From assembly GCA_002353205.1 (NCBI GenBank), contig DEJE01000016.1, positions 67,238 to 131,237 on the forward strand: 64,000 nt of DNA. Reading direction: 5' to 3'. The DNA comes from Prevotella sp. UBA2756. Lineage in GTDB: Bacteria; Bacteroidota; Bacteroidia; Bacteroidales; Bacteroidaceae. The notes under the pieces are model-generated. The model was given only the letters and a program-made list of their open reading frames with translations, did not search any database and had not been told where the DNA came from. This document shows positions 8,937 through 18,131 of this stretch, piece by piece (the first letter of the stretch is position 1; every line of letters begins with the position of its first letter). The position numbers and the translations under genes are program-made.

Positions 8937-9980
8937 TTAGTTGTTCTCCGGGCGCAACTGGCGGACAACGGCGCCAGCCTGCCACATTTCCTGATTGCGC
9001 ATGGCCTCCAGCTCCTTCTCCAGTCCGGCACGATAGTCGGGTTTCGAGTTCGAGTCGATGCTGATCTGTGCCTCCGTGCCGTTCTTTACGCTCTCGTAGA
9101 GCTGCTGCATCACGGGCTTGATGGCATCGTGGAAGCGGGGAGCCCAGTCCAAAGCGCCGCGCTGAGCGGTCGTTGAGCAGTTGGCATACATCCAGTCCAT
9201 GCCCTTCTCGCCGAAGAGCGGGCCCAGGCTCTGCGTCAGTTCCTCCACGGTCTCGTTGAAAGCCTCCGAGGGAGAGTGTCCGTTTTCGCGCAGCACCTCA
9301 TACTGTGCCAGCAGCAGTCCCTGTATGGCACCCATCAGCGAACCGCGCTCGCCCGTCAGGTCGCTCGTAGCTTCGCGCTCGAAGGTCGTCTTGAACAGAT
9401 AGCCTGCGCCGATGCCGATACCGAAGGCGATGGTCTTCTCCTCGGCCTTGCCGCTGGCATCCTGATAGACGGCGTAGGAGCAGTTCAGTCCGCGTCCCTC
9501 GCAGAACATGGTGCGCAGCGATGTGCCCGAACCCTTCGGTGCCACGAGGATGACGTCGATGTCTTCGGGAGGAATCACGCCCGTGCGGTCGCTCCAGTTG
9601 ATGGCGAAGCCGTGGCTGTAGTAGAGGGTCTTGCCCTTGGTGAGATATTTCTTGATTCTCGGCCACACCTGAATCTGTCCGGCGTCAGAGAGCAGCATGC
9701 ACACGATGGTGCCCCGCTCGGCAGCCTCTTCGATAGAGAAGAGCGTCTTGCCCGGCACCCATCCGTCGGCCACAGCCTTGTCGTAGGTCTTGCCTTCGCG
9801 CTGGCCAACGATGACGTTGAAGCCGTTGTCGCGCAGGTTGCAGGCCTGTCCCGGGCCCTGAATGCCGTAGCCGATGACGGCGATTGTTTCGTCTTTCAGC
9901 ACTTCGCGTGCCTTTTCCAATGAGAATTCCTTACTGGTGACCACGGTTTCGATGACGCCACCAAAATTCATTTCTGCCAT
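8937..9980 (-). CDS. ilvC: Ketol-acid reductoisomerase
   Basis: The 347-residue class I KARI has the Rossmann motif GYGIQG at residues 37-42. Conserved metal- and substrate-binding blocks follow, including VAPKGSGTS and the Glu-rich TSDLTGERG and EAFNETVEELTQ segments. It converts acetolactate or acetohydroxybutyrate to dihydroxy acids with NADPH, the second step of Ile/Val synthesis. It lies downstream of the thioesterase gene on the minus strand but has its own -7 box and a long leader, and it ends at a clear terminator. It is therefore at least partly transcribed apart from ilvDBN. Confidence 0.96.
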   Translation of the reverse strand: MAEMNFGGVIETVVTSKEFSLEKAREVLKDETIAVIGYGIQGPGQACNLRDNGFNVIVGQREGKTYDKAVADGWVPGKTLFSIEEAAERGTIVCMLLSDAGQIQVWPRIKKYLTKGKTLYYSHGFAINWSDRTGVIPPEDIDVILVAPKGSGTSLRTMFCEGRGLNCSYAVYQDASGKAEEKTIAFGIGIGAGYLFKTTFEREATSDLTGERGSLMGAIQGLLLAQYEVLRENGHSPSEAFNETVEELTQSLGPLFGEKGMDWMYANCSTTAQRGALDWAPRFHDAIKPVMQQLYESVKNGTEAQISIDSNSKPDYRAGLEKELEAMRNQEMWQAGAVVRQLRPENN

Positions 9981-10123
9981 AATTGCATCTGTTTTAAAGT
10001 TGATAATGTCCCTATGAACCGTTCTGCCTTGCCCGAAGACAGCCTGAACCCGTCAGGTGGCCTATCCCGCTCCCTTCCCGAGAGAGCGGCTGGGGATTAA
10101 AATTCTAAACGCCTGCAAAATTA
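9981..10123 (-). promoter_or_regulatory. ilvC promoter -7 box and structured 5' leader
   Basis: On the minus strand TAATTTTG lies at 10116-10123 with no good TTTG upstream. About 128 nt of leader precede the ilvC ATG. It can form a hairpin of CCGCTC with GAGCGG and a second of CCTGA-CGGGT-TCAGG. No leader peptide rich in branched-chain residues and no T-box motif are visible, so a regulatory function is only a possibility. Confidence 0.5.
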
Positions 10124-10234
10124 CAAAATAAAAACGAAACACGAGCATTTCGTTACGATTTATTTTTCAGGACCCTTTCTTTTCTGTCAATTTCGTAGCT
10201 TTTCGCTCCCATTTGTCCTGTCTGTGCAGGAAAG

Positions 10235-11002
10235 CTAAGCAAAGATGACCTTGCTCCTCACTACTTCCGTCTGTTGCTGACCGTCGTCGGCCGCTTCGTT
10301 CTTGCAGATGCGGATGCAGTACTCGTTGTCGCCCGTCTGCTCACGGTAGAAACTCAGGCGGTCGCCCTGATGGCATTCGGCCACGTAGGCAATGTCGAAG
10401 CGATGTATGCGGTGCGTGCGGTACCAGTCGAGCGGCCACAGGTCGAACACGTGCTCGATGTATTTCACCGAGTTGATGTGCCCGTTGATGTCCACGTCGT
10501 TATAATAGGTGTCGATGGTGCGCACGAGCTCGGCCTGATCGTCCATCTTCACGCGCGTCAGCTTGGCCATGGGGTTCGCCTTGTCCTTCTCCACCCAGTT
10601 CATCAGTTCGCCGTCGCGGATGTCGAGAATGTTGCAGGGCTGGCGCGTCTCCGTGTCGATCATGGCCCAGATGCTGCGCCCGTAGCCGTAGACATGGCCG
10701 CCTTCGCCCACGACGCGGAAGTTACGGTTGGTGAAATAGCGCATGGCACTCTCCACCCACGTCTCCACGCTGAAGCGCGTGTACATCGTCGGCATGTCGT
10801 CCATCTCGATGGCCAGGCGCGAGAGCACCCATGCCCTGTTGACCGAAAGGAGCCATCCCATGCCGAAACCTCGGTCGGTGCTGTGATAGTCGGCCGCGTT
10901 GAGCATGTGGTTGCCCAGATGTCCCATGAACAGTCGCTGGTTGAAGTCGCAGTGGAACGGCTCTGCCAGGAACTCATATTTTCCTACTTTGTCGAGTGCC
11001 AT
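10235..11002 (-). CDS. Acyl-ACP thioesterase (FatA/FatB family)
   Basis: The 255-residue protein has two hotdog folds. The catalytic region around NDVDINGHINSVKYIEH carries the conserved Asn and His of acyl-ACP thioesterases. It hydrolyses acyl-ACP to free fatty acid in the cytoplasm. The start at 11002 (MALDKVGKYEF) follows GGAGG with good spacing and lies behind an exact promoter. The in-frame extension to 11068 would include the promoter. Its place beside ilv genes is common in Bacteroidetes and may link fatty-acid and branched-chain metabolism. Confidence 0.88.
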   Translation of the reverse strand: MALDKVGKYEFLAEPFHCDFNQRLFMGHLGNHMLNAADYHSTDRGFGMGWLLSVNRAWVLSRLAIEMDDMPTMYTRFSVETWVESAMRYFTNRNFRVVGEGGHVYGYGRSIWAMIDTETRQPCNILDIRDGELMNWVEKDKANPMAKLTRVKMDDQAELVRTIDTYYNDVDINGHINSVKYIEHVFDLWPLDWYRTHRIHRFDIAYVAECHQGDRLSFYREQTGDNEYCIRICKNEAADDGQQQTEVVRSKVIFA

Positions 11003-11038
11003 ATCTTTTTTACCTCCGTTTATTTCTTTTTTCGCGTG

Positions 11039-11069
11039 CAAAGGTAGTGCAAAACGGTGTAACGACAAA
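11039..11069 (-). promoter_or_regulatory. Promoter of the acyl-ACP thioesterase gene
   Basis: Minus strand: TTTG (11066-11069), 19-nt spacer, TACCTTTG (11039-11046). It is an exact match, about 37 nt before the ATG. Confidence 0.8.
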
Positions 11070-11166
11070 ACGAATCAGCTGTTTTTTTGACGTTCCTGCC
11101 ATGTCCGTGCGCTGTCTTCGCGTTGCCGGCGAGTAGTTTTCAAGTTGCCGTTCGGACAGTTTGGCA

Positions 11167-11252
11167 GAGCAATTCAATTTGTTTTGGTGAGCAATATAAT
11201 TTGTTTTGCACGGCAATTTAATTTGTTTTGGTGAGTAATTCAATTTAGATGG
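11167..11252. repeat. 22-bp tandem repeat, locus A (four units)
   Basis: Units at 11167, 11189, 11211 and a partial one at 11233 follow the consensus GCAATTYAATTTGTTTTG plus four variable bases. The same family recurs at 24461-24570 (inverted) and 37265-37352. It fills most of the 307-nt gap between the thioesterase and the beta-helix gene. Confidence 0.85.
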
Positions 11253-11287
11253 CAGGATTCAAACGTTGCGCATGCAATCCTGTTGCA

Positions 11288-11323
11288 ATAAAAAAGCAAG
11301 CCGAAAGCACTGTTCCGGCTTGC
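11288..11323 (-). terminator. Terminator of the beta-helix surface protein gene
   Basis: An 8-bp stem (11296-11303 with 11316-11323) with a 12-nt loop is followed on the minus strand by six or more T. Confidence 0.8.
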
Positions 11324-11375
11324 CAAAAGCGTCATCCTGACATGATAAACGCATTGCAAAGACATAGAAAAATCA

Positions 11376-13355
11376 TTACCATGGCCTGCCTCCGGGACCT
11401 CCGCCGCCAGGACCTCCGCCCATATTGTCGGACGAAGACGTGGAAGCTGTGGCATCGCCGAGCGATGAGCTGCCGCTATAGACGGTGTACGTGTTGCCCG
11501 ATGTCAGGCCGGCGCAGCTGATGAGCAGGCTGCTGCCCTGATCGCCACCGCCAGGACCGCCACCGCCGGGGCCTCCCGGGGCCATGAATCCGCCGTGCTG
11601 ACCGCCGGTGTAGCTGTCGGGCACGTTGAATGTGGCGATGGTCGAGGTGCCGTCGCTGACGGATATCGTCGTCCCGCCGCTGACGCTGCCCGACGAGGTG
11701 AGCACGCATTGCGAGCCCGTAGTGGCCGTGACGGCGTTGTTGCCGCCACCGATGCCGAGCACGTTGCCGCCGGTGATGTAGAGATGATAGCCTTCGGCGG
11801 CATCAAGTCCGCATTCCGGAGCCGAACTGCCACATGCGATGACCGTTCCGCCCGAGATGGTCAAGTCGCCGTTGGAGTCGATGGCGTCGTTGTTGGCAGC
11901 GACTACGGTGACGTTGCCGCCCTTGATGAACATGTCGCCCTTCGAGTTCAGGCCGTCGTCGTAGGCGTTGACGGTCACTGTGCCGTCGCTGATGGTCATC
12001 ACGGCCTTGCTCTCTATGCCCTCGGCGTTGTAGCCCTCCGTGCTGACGCTGATCGTGCCGCCGCTGATATCGATGTTGCCGTCAGCCTTGATGCCCTTGG
12101 CCGATGAGTAGAGACTGCTGTCGATGTTGTCGGTGTTGCCCGTGAAGTTATGATTCTCCGAGCTTCCCTGGTTGCTGTAGAACAGTCCGCCGGTGGTCTT
12201 CACGTCGATCGTTCCGCCCGAGATGGTCAGGTTGCCGTCGCACTTAGCCCCTTTGCCGCCCGAACCCGAGCTTACGAGGGTGATGGTGCCGCCCGAGATG
12301 GTCATGTTGCCGTCGCAGCTCAGTCCTGCAGAGGCTTTCGTCTCCAGGTCTTCGCTGTCCCACGCGCCGTTGCCAGTCGTCGTCACGGTGATGTTGCCGC
12401 CGCTGATGGTCATGTCGCCGTCGCCCTTGATGCCCTTGGCCGCCGCAGCCGTGGTGCTGACATTCAGCGTGCCGTCGATGATATAGATGTTTCCGCTGTC
12501 TTCGTCCTCGTGGTCGGTGGTCTCGCCTGTCGACTCGGTGCCGTCGATTTCTACCTGAATGCCGTCGTCGCCGGTGCCGCTGATGTTGAGCGTGCCGCTC
12601 TCCATCAGGAAGTATTCCTTGCATTGCACACCGTCCTTGACGGCCGCGAGCACGTTGATGGTGCAGTTTTTCATCTCCATGTATTCGCCCACCTTGATGG
12701 CATGAGCCGTCTGACCGTAGACATTGAGCGTCCCCTTGCCCTTGAACTCAGCGTGCCCCTTCACCACGAGGCAGCCTTTCTGCGAGAGCCCGGCCCCGTC
12801 GGTCAGCGTGTTCTCGGTGTCTTTCTTCACGCTGATGTTGATGCGCTTGCCGTTCTGGATGTCCATGGCCGCTCCGGCGGGGTTGGTGAGCGTGAGACCG
12901 AGGAGCTCCACGGTCGACTTGTAGCTGCCAGAGAGCGAGAACTCGCCGTCGGATGACGATCCGGAAAGCGAATAGGTTATCTCGCCCACGTTGTCGGCAC
13001 TCACATCGTCGCTCTGCACGATGGCGACATGAGCTCCGCTGACCGTCGGCTCCACATACTGGGCCACGTTACCGGCCACAACAACAGTTGCTTCGCTGCC
13101 ATTGTAGCTCACGGTCACCGTGTTGTCGGTCACCTCTGCTTCGTCGATAAAGATTTTGGTGATGTCGTTCACGGCAAAGGACTTGCCGAGAATGGTCAGT
13201 GTCGTTGCGTTGGTGTAGTTCATGTCGCCTGCCTGGGCTGCCGGGAACTGGTAGGTGACGCTGCCCACCACCACGTTCATGGTCTGCGCCTGTGCTGCTA
13301 TCGTCAGCACGAGTGCTGCTATGAGACTGTTGATTCTGTTCTTCATACACTTCAT
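11376..13355 (-). CDS. Exported carbohydrate-binding beta-helix protein (Cthe_2159-like)
   Basis: The 659-residue protein has a signal peptide at about residues 1-24, ending AAQAQ. Many repeated units of the form 'GDMTISGGTITVTT...' then predict a right-handed parallel beta-helix. This resembles Cthe_2159-type carbohydrate-binding proteins, which bind cellulose or acidic polysaccharides at the cell surface. The C-terminus is an odd low-complexity tail of about 20 residues rich in Gly and Pro, ending in RPW. The start may be M1 (13355) or M4 (13346). The gene has its own promoter and terminator inside the ilv cluster. It could be an adhesin; no catalytic residues are recognisable. Confidence 0.75.
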   Translation of the reverse strand: MKCMKNRINSLIAALVLTIAAQAQTMNVVVGSVTYQFPAAQAGDMNYTNATTLTILGKSFAVNDITKIFIDEAEVTDNTVTVSYNGSEATVVVAGNVAQYVEPTVSGAHVAIVQSDDVSADNVGEITYSLSGSSSDGEFSLSGSYKSTVELLGLTLTNPAGAAMDIQNGKRINISVKKDTENTLTDGAGLSQKGCLVVKGHAEFKGKGTLNVYGQTAHAIKVGEYMEMKNCTINVLAAVKDGVQCKEYFLMESGTLNISGTGDDGIQVEIDGTESTGETTDHEDEDSGNIYIIDGTLNVSTTAAAAKGIKGDGDMTISGGNITVTTTGNGAWDSEDLETKASAGLSCDGNMTISGGTITLVSSGSGGKGAKCDGNLTISGGTIDVKTTGGLFYSNQGSSENHNFTGNTDNIDSSLYSSAKGIKADGNIDISGGTISVSTEGYNAEGIESKAVMTISDGTVTVNAYDDGLNSKGDMFIKGGNVTVVAANNDAIDSNGDLTISGGTVIACGSSAPECGLDAAEGYHLYITGGNVLGIGGGNNAVTATTGSQCVLTSSGSVSGGTTISVSDGTSTIATFNVPDSYTGGQHGGFMAPGGPGGGGPGGGDQGSSLLISCAGLTSGNTYTVYSGSSSLGDATASTSSSDNMGGGPGGGGPGGRPW

Positions 13356-13374
13356 GTTTTGTAGAATTTGCTTG

Positions 13375-13406
13375 CAAAGATAGGCGTTCCAGCCCTGTCA
13401 GGCAAA
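13375..13406 (-). promoter_or_regulatory. Promoter of the beta-helix protein gene
   Basis: Minus strand: TTTG (13403-13406), 20-nt spacer, TATCTTTG (13375-13382). It gives a very short leader before the ATG at 13355. Confidence 0.78.
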
Positions 13407-13491
13407 TTCTTTCAACCAACAGCCCGTTTCTTTCAGCCAACCGCAGCCCCAGTGTCGGACTCTTTTCCTTCTTCCGTCGTGAAGTCTCTTC

Positions 13492-13590
13492 GTTATGTTC
13501 TTATGTCATTATGCTTCTTTATGTGCTTATGCTTTGAAGTCCTGCCGTTTAGTTCTTATGCTGTCACGCCTCTTTGCTATGCTCTTTTGT
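13492..13590 (-). repeat. Degenerate short-period array at the 3' end of ilvN
   Basis: On the minus strand, units related to GCATAA, ACATAA and GAACATAA recur about every 8 nt. They overlap the codons for the Lys/Glu/His-rich tail of IlvN (LEKQEKKHNEEEQ...), which may have grown by repeat expansion. Confidence 0.5.
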
Positions 13591-14139
13591 CTGTTCTTCC
13601 TCGTTATGCTTCTTCTCCTGCTTCTCCAGGAAGTCGGTGACCTGCTCAACGGTGCTGCGCGTGACGGCCACTCGACCGCTGCGGGTGTACTGAAGCACGC
13701 AGTTGAACTTGTCGAGAGCGAAGTAGAGGTCGGTGATTTCCTCGGTCATACCGCCCAGCATGACGGCCACATAGGTTGGGTTCACCTCCATGACGTTACC
13801 ACCCACGGTCCGAATGATGCGCGAGATGTCGGGATTCTCGAGCACGATGGGCGTCGACAGTTTGTAGAGTCCCACCTCACGGATGAAGAGTTGGTCATCG
13901 GTGTAGTAGTTAGCCTTCACCACATCGATTTTCTTCTCTATCTGTTTGGTGATTTTCACTATCTGGTCCTCGTCGCTCCACGCCGTGATGGTGTATTTAT
14001 GCACCCCGGGGATGCTGCTTGCCGACACGTTGAGACTCTCGATGTTCACCTGACGACGGGTGAACACCGCCGTTATCTGGTTCAGGATACCGGCCACATT
14101 CTCCGAGTAGACCAGCAGCGTATATAGTTTCTTTTCCAT
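13564..14139 (-). CDS. ilvN: Acetolactate synthase small (regulatory) subunit
   Basis: The 191-residue protein has an N-terminal ACT domain (YTLLVYSENVAGILNQI at about residues 5-21) and the C-terminal ALS_ss_C domain. It confers valine feedback on IlvB, encoded just upstream on the same strand. ATG at 14139 gives MEKKLYTLL; two ATGs a few codons upstream are alternatives. The last 20 residues are a charged low-complexity tail beyond the usual family end, and that DNA runs into the repeat-like spacer. Confidence 0.9.
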   Translation of the reverse strand: MEKKLYTLLVYSENVAGILNQITAVFTRRQVNIESLNVSASSIPGVHKYTITAWSDEDQIVKITKQIEKKIDVVKANYYTDDQLFIREVGLYKLSTPIVLENPDISRIIRTVGGNVMEVNPTYVAVMLGGMTEEITDLYFALDKFNCVLQYTRSGRVAVTRSTVEQVTDFLEKQEKKHNEEEQTKEHSKEA

Positions 14140-14169
14140 GATCATCATCCTAAATTGCAGCAAGAGTCC

Positions 14170-14222
14170 GTTAATGCTAAGCTCTTGACGCGTAATTCTT
14201 TACTCTTGACTCGTGATTCTTA
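14170..14222 (-). repeat. Heptad array between ilvB and ilvN
   Basis: Read on the minus strand, imperfect 7-nt units (AAGAATC, ACGAGTC, AAGAGTA, AAGAATT, ACGCGTC, AAGAGCT) fill the spacer from just after the ilvB stop to about 30 nt before the ilvN start. Confidence 0.7.
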
Positions 14223-14229
14223 ACTTCAC

Positions 14230-15933
14230 CTACATTTCCAGCATCATGTCGTTGACGTTCATTCCCGGCGGAGTAATCGGCAGCACGTCGTCGTCTTCCT
14301 TGATGGCACATTCCAGAATGTAGGGTCCCGGCGTGTGGAGCATCTTGGCGATGGCGTCAGCAAGGTTGCCGCGCTCGATCACCACGTCGTAGTTGATACC
14401 GTAACCGCGTGCGATGAGCTCGTAGCAAGGATTCATCATCTTCGTGAACGACTTGCGTCGGCGCCAGAACATGTCCTGCCATTGGCGCACGTTGCCCAGG
14501 TAGTTGTTGTTGAGAATGATGAGTTTCACGCCACACTGCTGCTCCATGATCGTACCCAGTTCCTCGATGCACATCTGGAAACCGCCGTCGCCCATGAAGC
14601 AACACACCGTTCGGTCGGTGGCAAACGATGCTCCGATGGCGGCCGGCATGCCGTAGCCCATGGTGCCCAAGCCTCCGCTTGTGCAGATGCTGCGCTTGTG
14701 TTTGTACTTGAAGTAGCGTGTGGAGAAGAGCTGGTTCTGTCCAACGTCGGTCACGAGTACGGTGTCGTCGGGAGCCTGTTCGGCCACGGCATTCACCACT
14801 TCGCCCATAAGTAGCGGTCCTTCAGAGGGATGTATGGCCGGTTCGATGACCTTCTGTCGCTCCTTCATGTCGAGTTCGCGGAACGATTCGCGCCACTCCC
14901 GGTGCTTGTTCTTATAGAGAAGCGCCGTGATAGCGGGGAGCGACTCTTTGCAGTCGGCCACTACGGCCACGTCGGTCTTCACGTTCTTGTCGATTTCCGA
15001 ACGGTCGATGTCCAGCTGGATGATCTTCGCCTGCTTGGCATACGTGCTCACATTGCCCGTCACACGGTCGCTGAAACGCATGCCGATGGCTATCAGCACG
15101 TCGCACTCCTGCTCTTTCAGGTTGACGGCATAGTTGCCGTGCATGCCGAGCATGCCCACGTTGAGCGGATGATCTGACGCCAGGGCCGACAGTCCGAGCA
15201 TGGTGCGGCCGGCAGGAATGTCGGCTTTCTCGAGGAAAGCCTTCAGCTCTTCATGTGCATTTCCCAGCTCCACGCCCTGTCCGACGAGCGCCAGCGGTCG
15301 ACGGGCATTGTTGATCAGGTCGGCAGCTTGGCGCACGGCATCGTCGTCGAGCTGCGGATAAGGAATGTAGGAGCGCACGAAGTTGACCCGCGTCGGCTCC
15401 CACTCCGTGGTCTCCACCTGTGCATTTCGCGCGAAGTCGAGCACCACCGGTCCGGGACGTCCGCTGCGTGCGATGTAGAAAGCACGGCTCACAGCCCATG
15501 CCACATCCTCGGCCCGACGTATCTGGTAGCTCCATTTGGAGATGGGTTGAGCCACACCGACAAGGTCTACCTCCTGAAAAGCATCCGTGCCGAGCGACGA
15601 AATGGCTACCTGACCTGCTATGACGACAATCGGTGTGGAGTCCATCATCGCATCGGCCACGCCGGTCAGCGTGTTGGTAGCTCCCGGTCCGCTGGTGACC
15701 AAGGCCACACCCACCTGTCCCGACACGCGGGCAAAGCCTTCGGCAGCATGGGTGGCCGCCTGCTCGTGGCGCACGAGTATGTGGTCGAAACACTTCTTTT
15801 CGCCTCGTGTATAGTCGAAGAGCGCATCGTAGACAGGCATGATGGCACCGCCGGGATAGCCGAAGATGGTTGTCACGCCCTCTGCCTTCAAGGCGCGCAT
15901 GAGTGCTTTCGCTCCTGTTATCTTTTCCTTCAT
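14230..15933 (-). CDS. ilvB: Acetolactate synthase large (catalytic) subunit
   Basis: The 567-residue ThDP enzyme begins MKEKITGAKALMRALKAEG. FGYPGGAIMPVYDAL and the catalytic Glu in VRHEQAATHAAEGFAR follow. The ThDP-Mg motif GDGG starts at residue 448 and NNNYLG lies near 475. It condenses pyruvate with pyruvate or 2-oxobutyrate. The start at 15933 is preferred because upstream in-frame codons read into the ilvD spacer. IlvN follows after a heptad array. Gene order D-B-N on the minus strand indicates one transcript from the ilvD promoter. Confidence 0.95.
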   Translation of the reverse strand: MKEKITGAKALMRALKAEGVTTIFGYPGGAIMPVYDALFDYTRGEKKCFDHILVRHEQAATHAAEGFARVSGQVGVALVTSGPGATNTLTGVADAMMDSTPIVVIAGQVAISSLGTDAFQEVDLVGVAQPISKWSYQIRRAEDVAWAVSRAFYIARSGRPGPVVLDFARNAQVETTEWEPTRVNFVRSYIPYPQLDDDAVRQAADLINNARRPLALVGQGVELGNAHEELKAFLEKADIPAGRTMLGLSALASDHPLNVGMLGMHGNYAVNLKEQECDVLIAIGMRFSDRVTGNVSTYAKQAKIIQLDIDRSEIDKNVKTDVAVVADCKESLPAITALLYKNKHREWRESFRELDMKERQKVIEPAIHPSEGPLLMGEVVNAVAEQAPDDTVLVTDVGQNQLFSTRYFKYKHKRSICTSGGLGTMGYGMPAAIGASFATDRTVCCFMGDGGFQMCIEELGTIMEQQCGVKLIILNNNYLGNVRQWQDMFWRRRKSFTKMMNPCYELIARGYGINYDVVIERGNLADAIAKMLHTPGPYILECAIKEDDDVLPITPPGMNVNDMMLEM

Positions 15934-16020
15934 ATAATCGTTTCCTTGTTGTTCGGGAATGCCACGGCCGCTCGCGCCGAAAAGCACGATGCAAAGCGAC
16001 GAGGAGTGGCACGCTGGTCC

Positions 16021-17823
16021 TTAATCTATGATTCTCACACCGCCCTTGTCGGCCGACGATACGCTCTGGGCATAAGCCCTCAAGGCCTTGCTCACCGTGC
16101 GCTTCCGGCGTAGCGGTTGCTGCTGGCGGGCGTTCAGTTCGTCGTCGCTCAGCAGCACATTGATGCTGCGACTGGGAATATCAATCTCGATGATGTCGCC
16201 ATCCTTGATTTTTCCGATGTTACCACCGGCAGCAGCTTCGGGTGATATGTGCCCGATCGAAAGGCCACTGGTGCCTCCTGAGAAGCGTCCGTCGGTAATC
16301 AGGGCGCACTCTTTACCAAGGTGCATGCTCTTAATATAAGAGGTGGGATAAAGCATTTCCTGCATGCCGGGGCCGCCTTTGGGACCTTCGTGAGTGATGA
16401 CCACGCAGTCGCCACTCTTCACGCGACCGCCGAGAATGCCCTCGCAAGCGTCTTCCTGCGAGTCGAACACCACGGCGGGTCCTCGGAAGTGCCACAATTC
16501 CTCGTCGACACCAGCTGTCTTCACCACGCAACCGTCTTGTGCTATATTGCCGAAGAGCACGGCCAGACCTCCGTCTTTGGTGTAGGCATGCTCGATGGCG
16601 CGGATGCAACCGTTCGCGCGATCGGTGTCAAGCGTGCCCCATGAGGCGTTTTGCGACCCCATACGGGTGGAGAAACGGTTGCCAGGAGCACTCTGATAGA
16701 TGCGGTTGGCTTCGTCGTCGATGCACTCCCCGGTGATGTCGTATTTGCGAATGGCCTCGCCCAGTGTGCTGCCATCCACGCGGTGGCAGTCCAGACGGAG
16801 CAAATCGCCTTTTGAAAGCTCGTTCATGATGCCAAGGATGCCACCGGCGCGGTTGCATTCCTGCACGCTGTACTTCTGCGTGTTGGGCGCCAGTTTGCAC
16901 AGACAGGGCACCTTGCGGCTCAGTTTGTCGATGTCCTGCATCGTGAAGTCCACGCCAGCCTCCTGTGCCACTGCCAGCAGGTGGAGCACGGTGTTGGTGC
17001 TTCCGCCCATGGCGATGTCGAGCGTCATGGCGTTGAGGAAGGCATCACGGGTAGCAATGCTGCGTGGCAGCACCGACTCGTCGCCCTCTTCGTAGTATTT
17101 CATGGCGTTGTTCACAATCTGCCGAGCCGCATCGCGGAAGAGCTTGATGCGGTTTTCATGCGTGGCCAGGATGGTACCGTTGCCGGGGAGCGACAGTCCG
17201 ATGGCCTCGGTGAGCGAGTTCATCGAGTTGGCGGTAAACATTCCCGAGCACGAACCGCAACCAGGACAGGCGCAATTCTCCAGTTGTGCCATCTCTTCGT
17301 CGCTGATGCTGGGGTCGGCACCCTTGATCATGGCTGTCACCAGGTCGGCATTCTCGCCGCGCCAGCGTCCGGCCTCCATCGGACCGCCCGAACAGAACAC
17401 CGTGGGAATGTTCAGACGCATGGCAGCCATCAGCATTCCGGGCGTCACCTTGTCGCAGTTGGAGATGCAGATCATTGCGTCGGCCTTGTGAGCGTTGACC
17501 ATATATTCCACCGAGTCGGCGATGATGTCGCGCGAAGGCAGCGAGTAGAGCATGCCGTCGTGCCCCATGGCGATGCCGTCGTCGATGGCAATGGTGTTGA
17601 ACTCGGCGGCATAGCAGCCCATTTTCTCTATCTCTTCGCGCACAATCTGCCCGATTTCGTGCAAGTGTGTGTGTCCCGGAACAAACTGGGTGAACGAGTT
17701 GACCACGGCAATGATGGGCTTACCAAACTGCTCGCGCTTCATGCCCGTGGCCACCCAGAGGGCTCGCGAGCCCGCCATACGACGTCCTTCAGTGCAAACT
17801 GAACTTCTCAACTGATGTTTCAT
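16021..17823 (-). CDS. ilvD: Dihydroxy-acid dehydratase
   Basis: The 600-residue IlvD/Edd protein has cluster Cys in NCDK (122-125) and CPGCGSC (186-192). It also has the conserved AMGGSTNTVLH and the C-terminal TDGRFSGGTSGLSIGH. It dehydrates 2,3-dihydroxy acids to 2-oxo acids, the third step of Ile/Val synthesis. It is the first gene of the ilvDBN transcript, 48 nt behind a -7 box. Confidence 0.96.
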   Translation of the reverse strand: MKHQLRSSVCTEGRRMAGSRALWVATGMKREQFGKPIIAVVNSFTQFVPGHTHLHEIGQIVREEIEKMGCYAAEFNTIAIDDGIAMGHDGMLYSLPSRDIIADSVEYMVNAHKADAMICISNCDKVTPGMLMAAMRLNIPTVFCSGGPMEAGRWRGENADLVTAMIKGADPSISDEEMAQLENCACPGCGSCSGMFTANSMNSLTEAIGLSLPGNGTILATHENRIKLFRDAARQIVNNAMKYYEEGDESVLPRSIATRDAFLNAMTLDIAMGGSTNTVLHLLAVAQEAGVDFTMQDIDKLSRKVPCLCKLAPNTQKYSVQECNRAGGILGIMNELSKGDLLRLDCHRVDGSTLGEAIRKYDITGECIDDEANRIYQSAPGNRFSTRMGSQNASWGTLDTDRANGCIRAIEHAYTKDGGLAVLFGNIAQDGCVVKTAGVDEELWHFRGPAVVFDSQEDACEGILGGRVKSGDCVVITHEGPKGGPGMQEMLYPTSYIKSMHLGKECALITDGRFSGGTSGLSIGHISPEAAAGGNIGKIKDGDIIEIDIPSRSINVLLSDDELNARQQQPLRRKRTVSKALRAYAQSVSSADKGGVRIID

Positions 17824-17870
17824 CGTCTTTATTTCTTTATAATCTTGTTACCTTAAATATATAATGGCTG

Positions 17871-17902
17871 CAAAGTTAATCAGTTTTTATTATATCTACA
17901 AC
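17871..17902 (-). promoter_or_regulatory. ilvDBN promoter
   Basis: Minus strand: GTTG (17899-17902, one mismatch to TTTG), 20-nt spacer, TAACTTTG (17871-17878). The leader to ilvD is about 40 nt with no leader peptide. The rest of the 308-nt divergent gap to cobU is AT-rich and holds no other recognisable element apart from the cobU promoter. Confidence 0.7.
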
Positions 17903-18091
17903 TATTTTGTTAATAAAAATACAATAACAAACGGAATAACTTCGTTTTTGACACAGAAAAACAATAATATGTAATAAATATAAAAGAACGCGCAACAAAA
18001 AGCATCACCACGAAACGCAGCACCCGATGATCTTCCACAATCAGCCTTCAGGGCGCCATATCGGGCGGAAAAGAAATATCTTCGCGCTATC

Positions 18092-18123
18092 TTTCCGAAT
18101 CTCGAATAATTTGTTTACCTTTG
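18092..18123 (+). promoter_or_regulatory. cob operon promoter, near-leaderless
   Basis: TTTC (18092-18095), 20-nt spacer, TACCTTTG (18116-18123). The cobU ATG is at 18132, only 8 nt after the -7 box, so the mRNA should have almost no 5' leader. No B12-box or cobalamin riboswitch is visible upstream. Confidence 0.65.
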
Positions 18124-18131
18124 CCATCGCA

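Noticed and set aside
17880..18131. Cobalamin riboswitch before cobU
   Set aside because: No B12-box or multi-stem core is visible, and the promoter lies immediately before the start codon.
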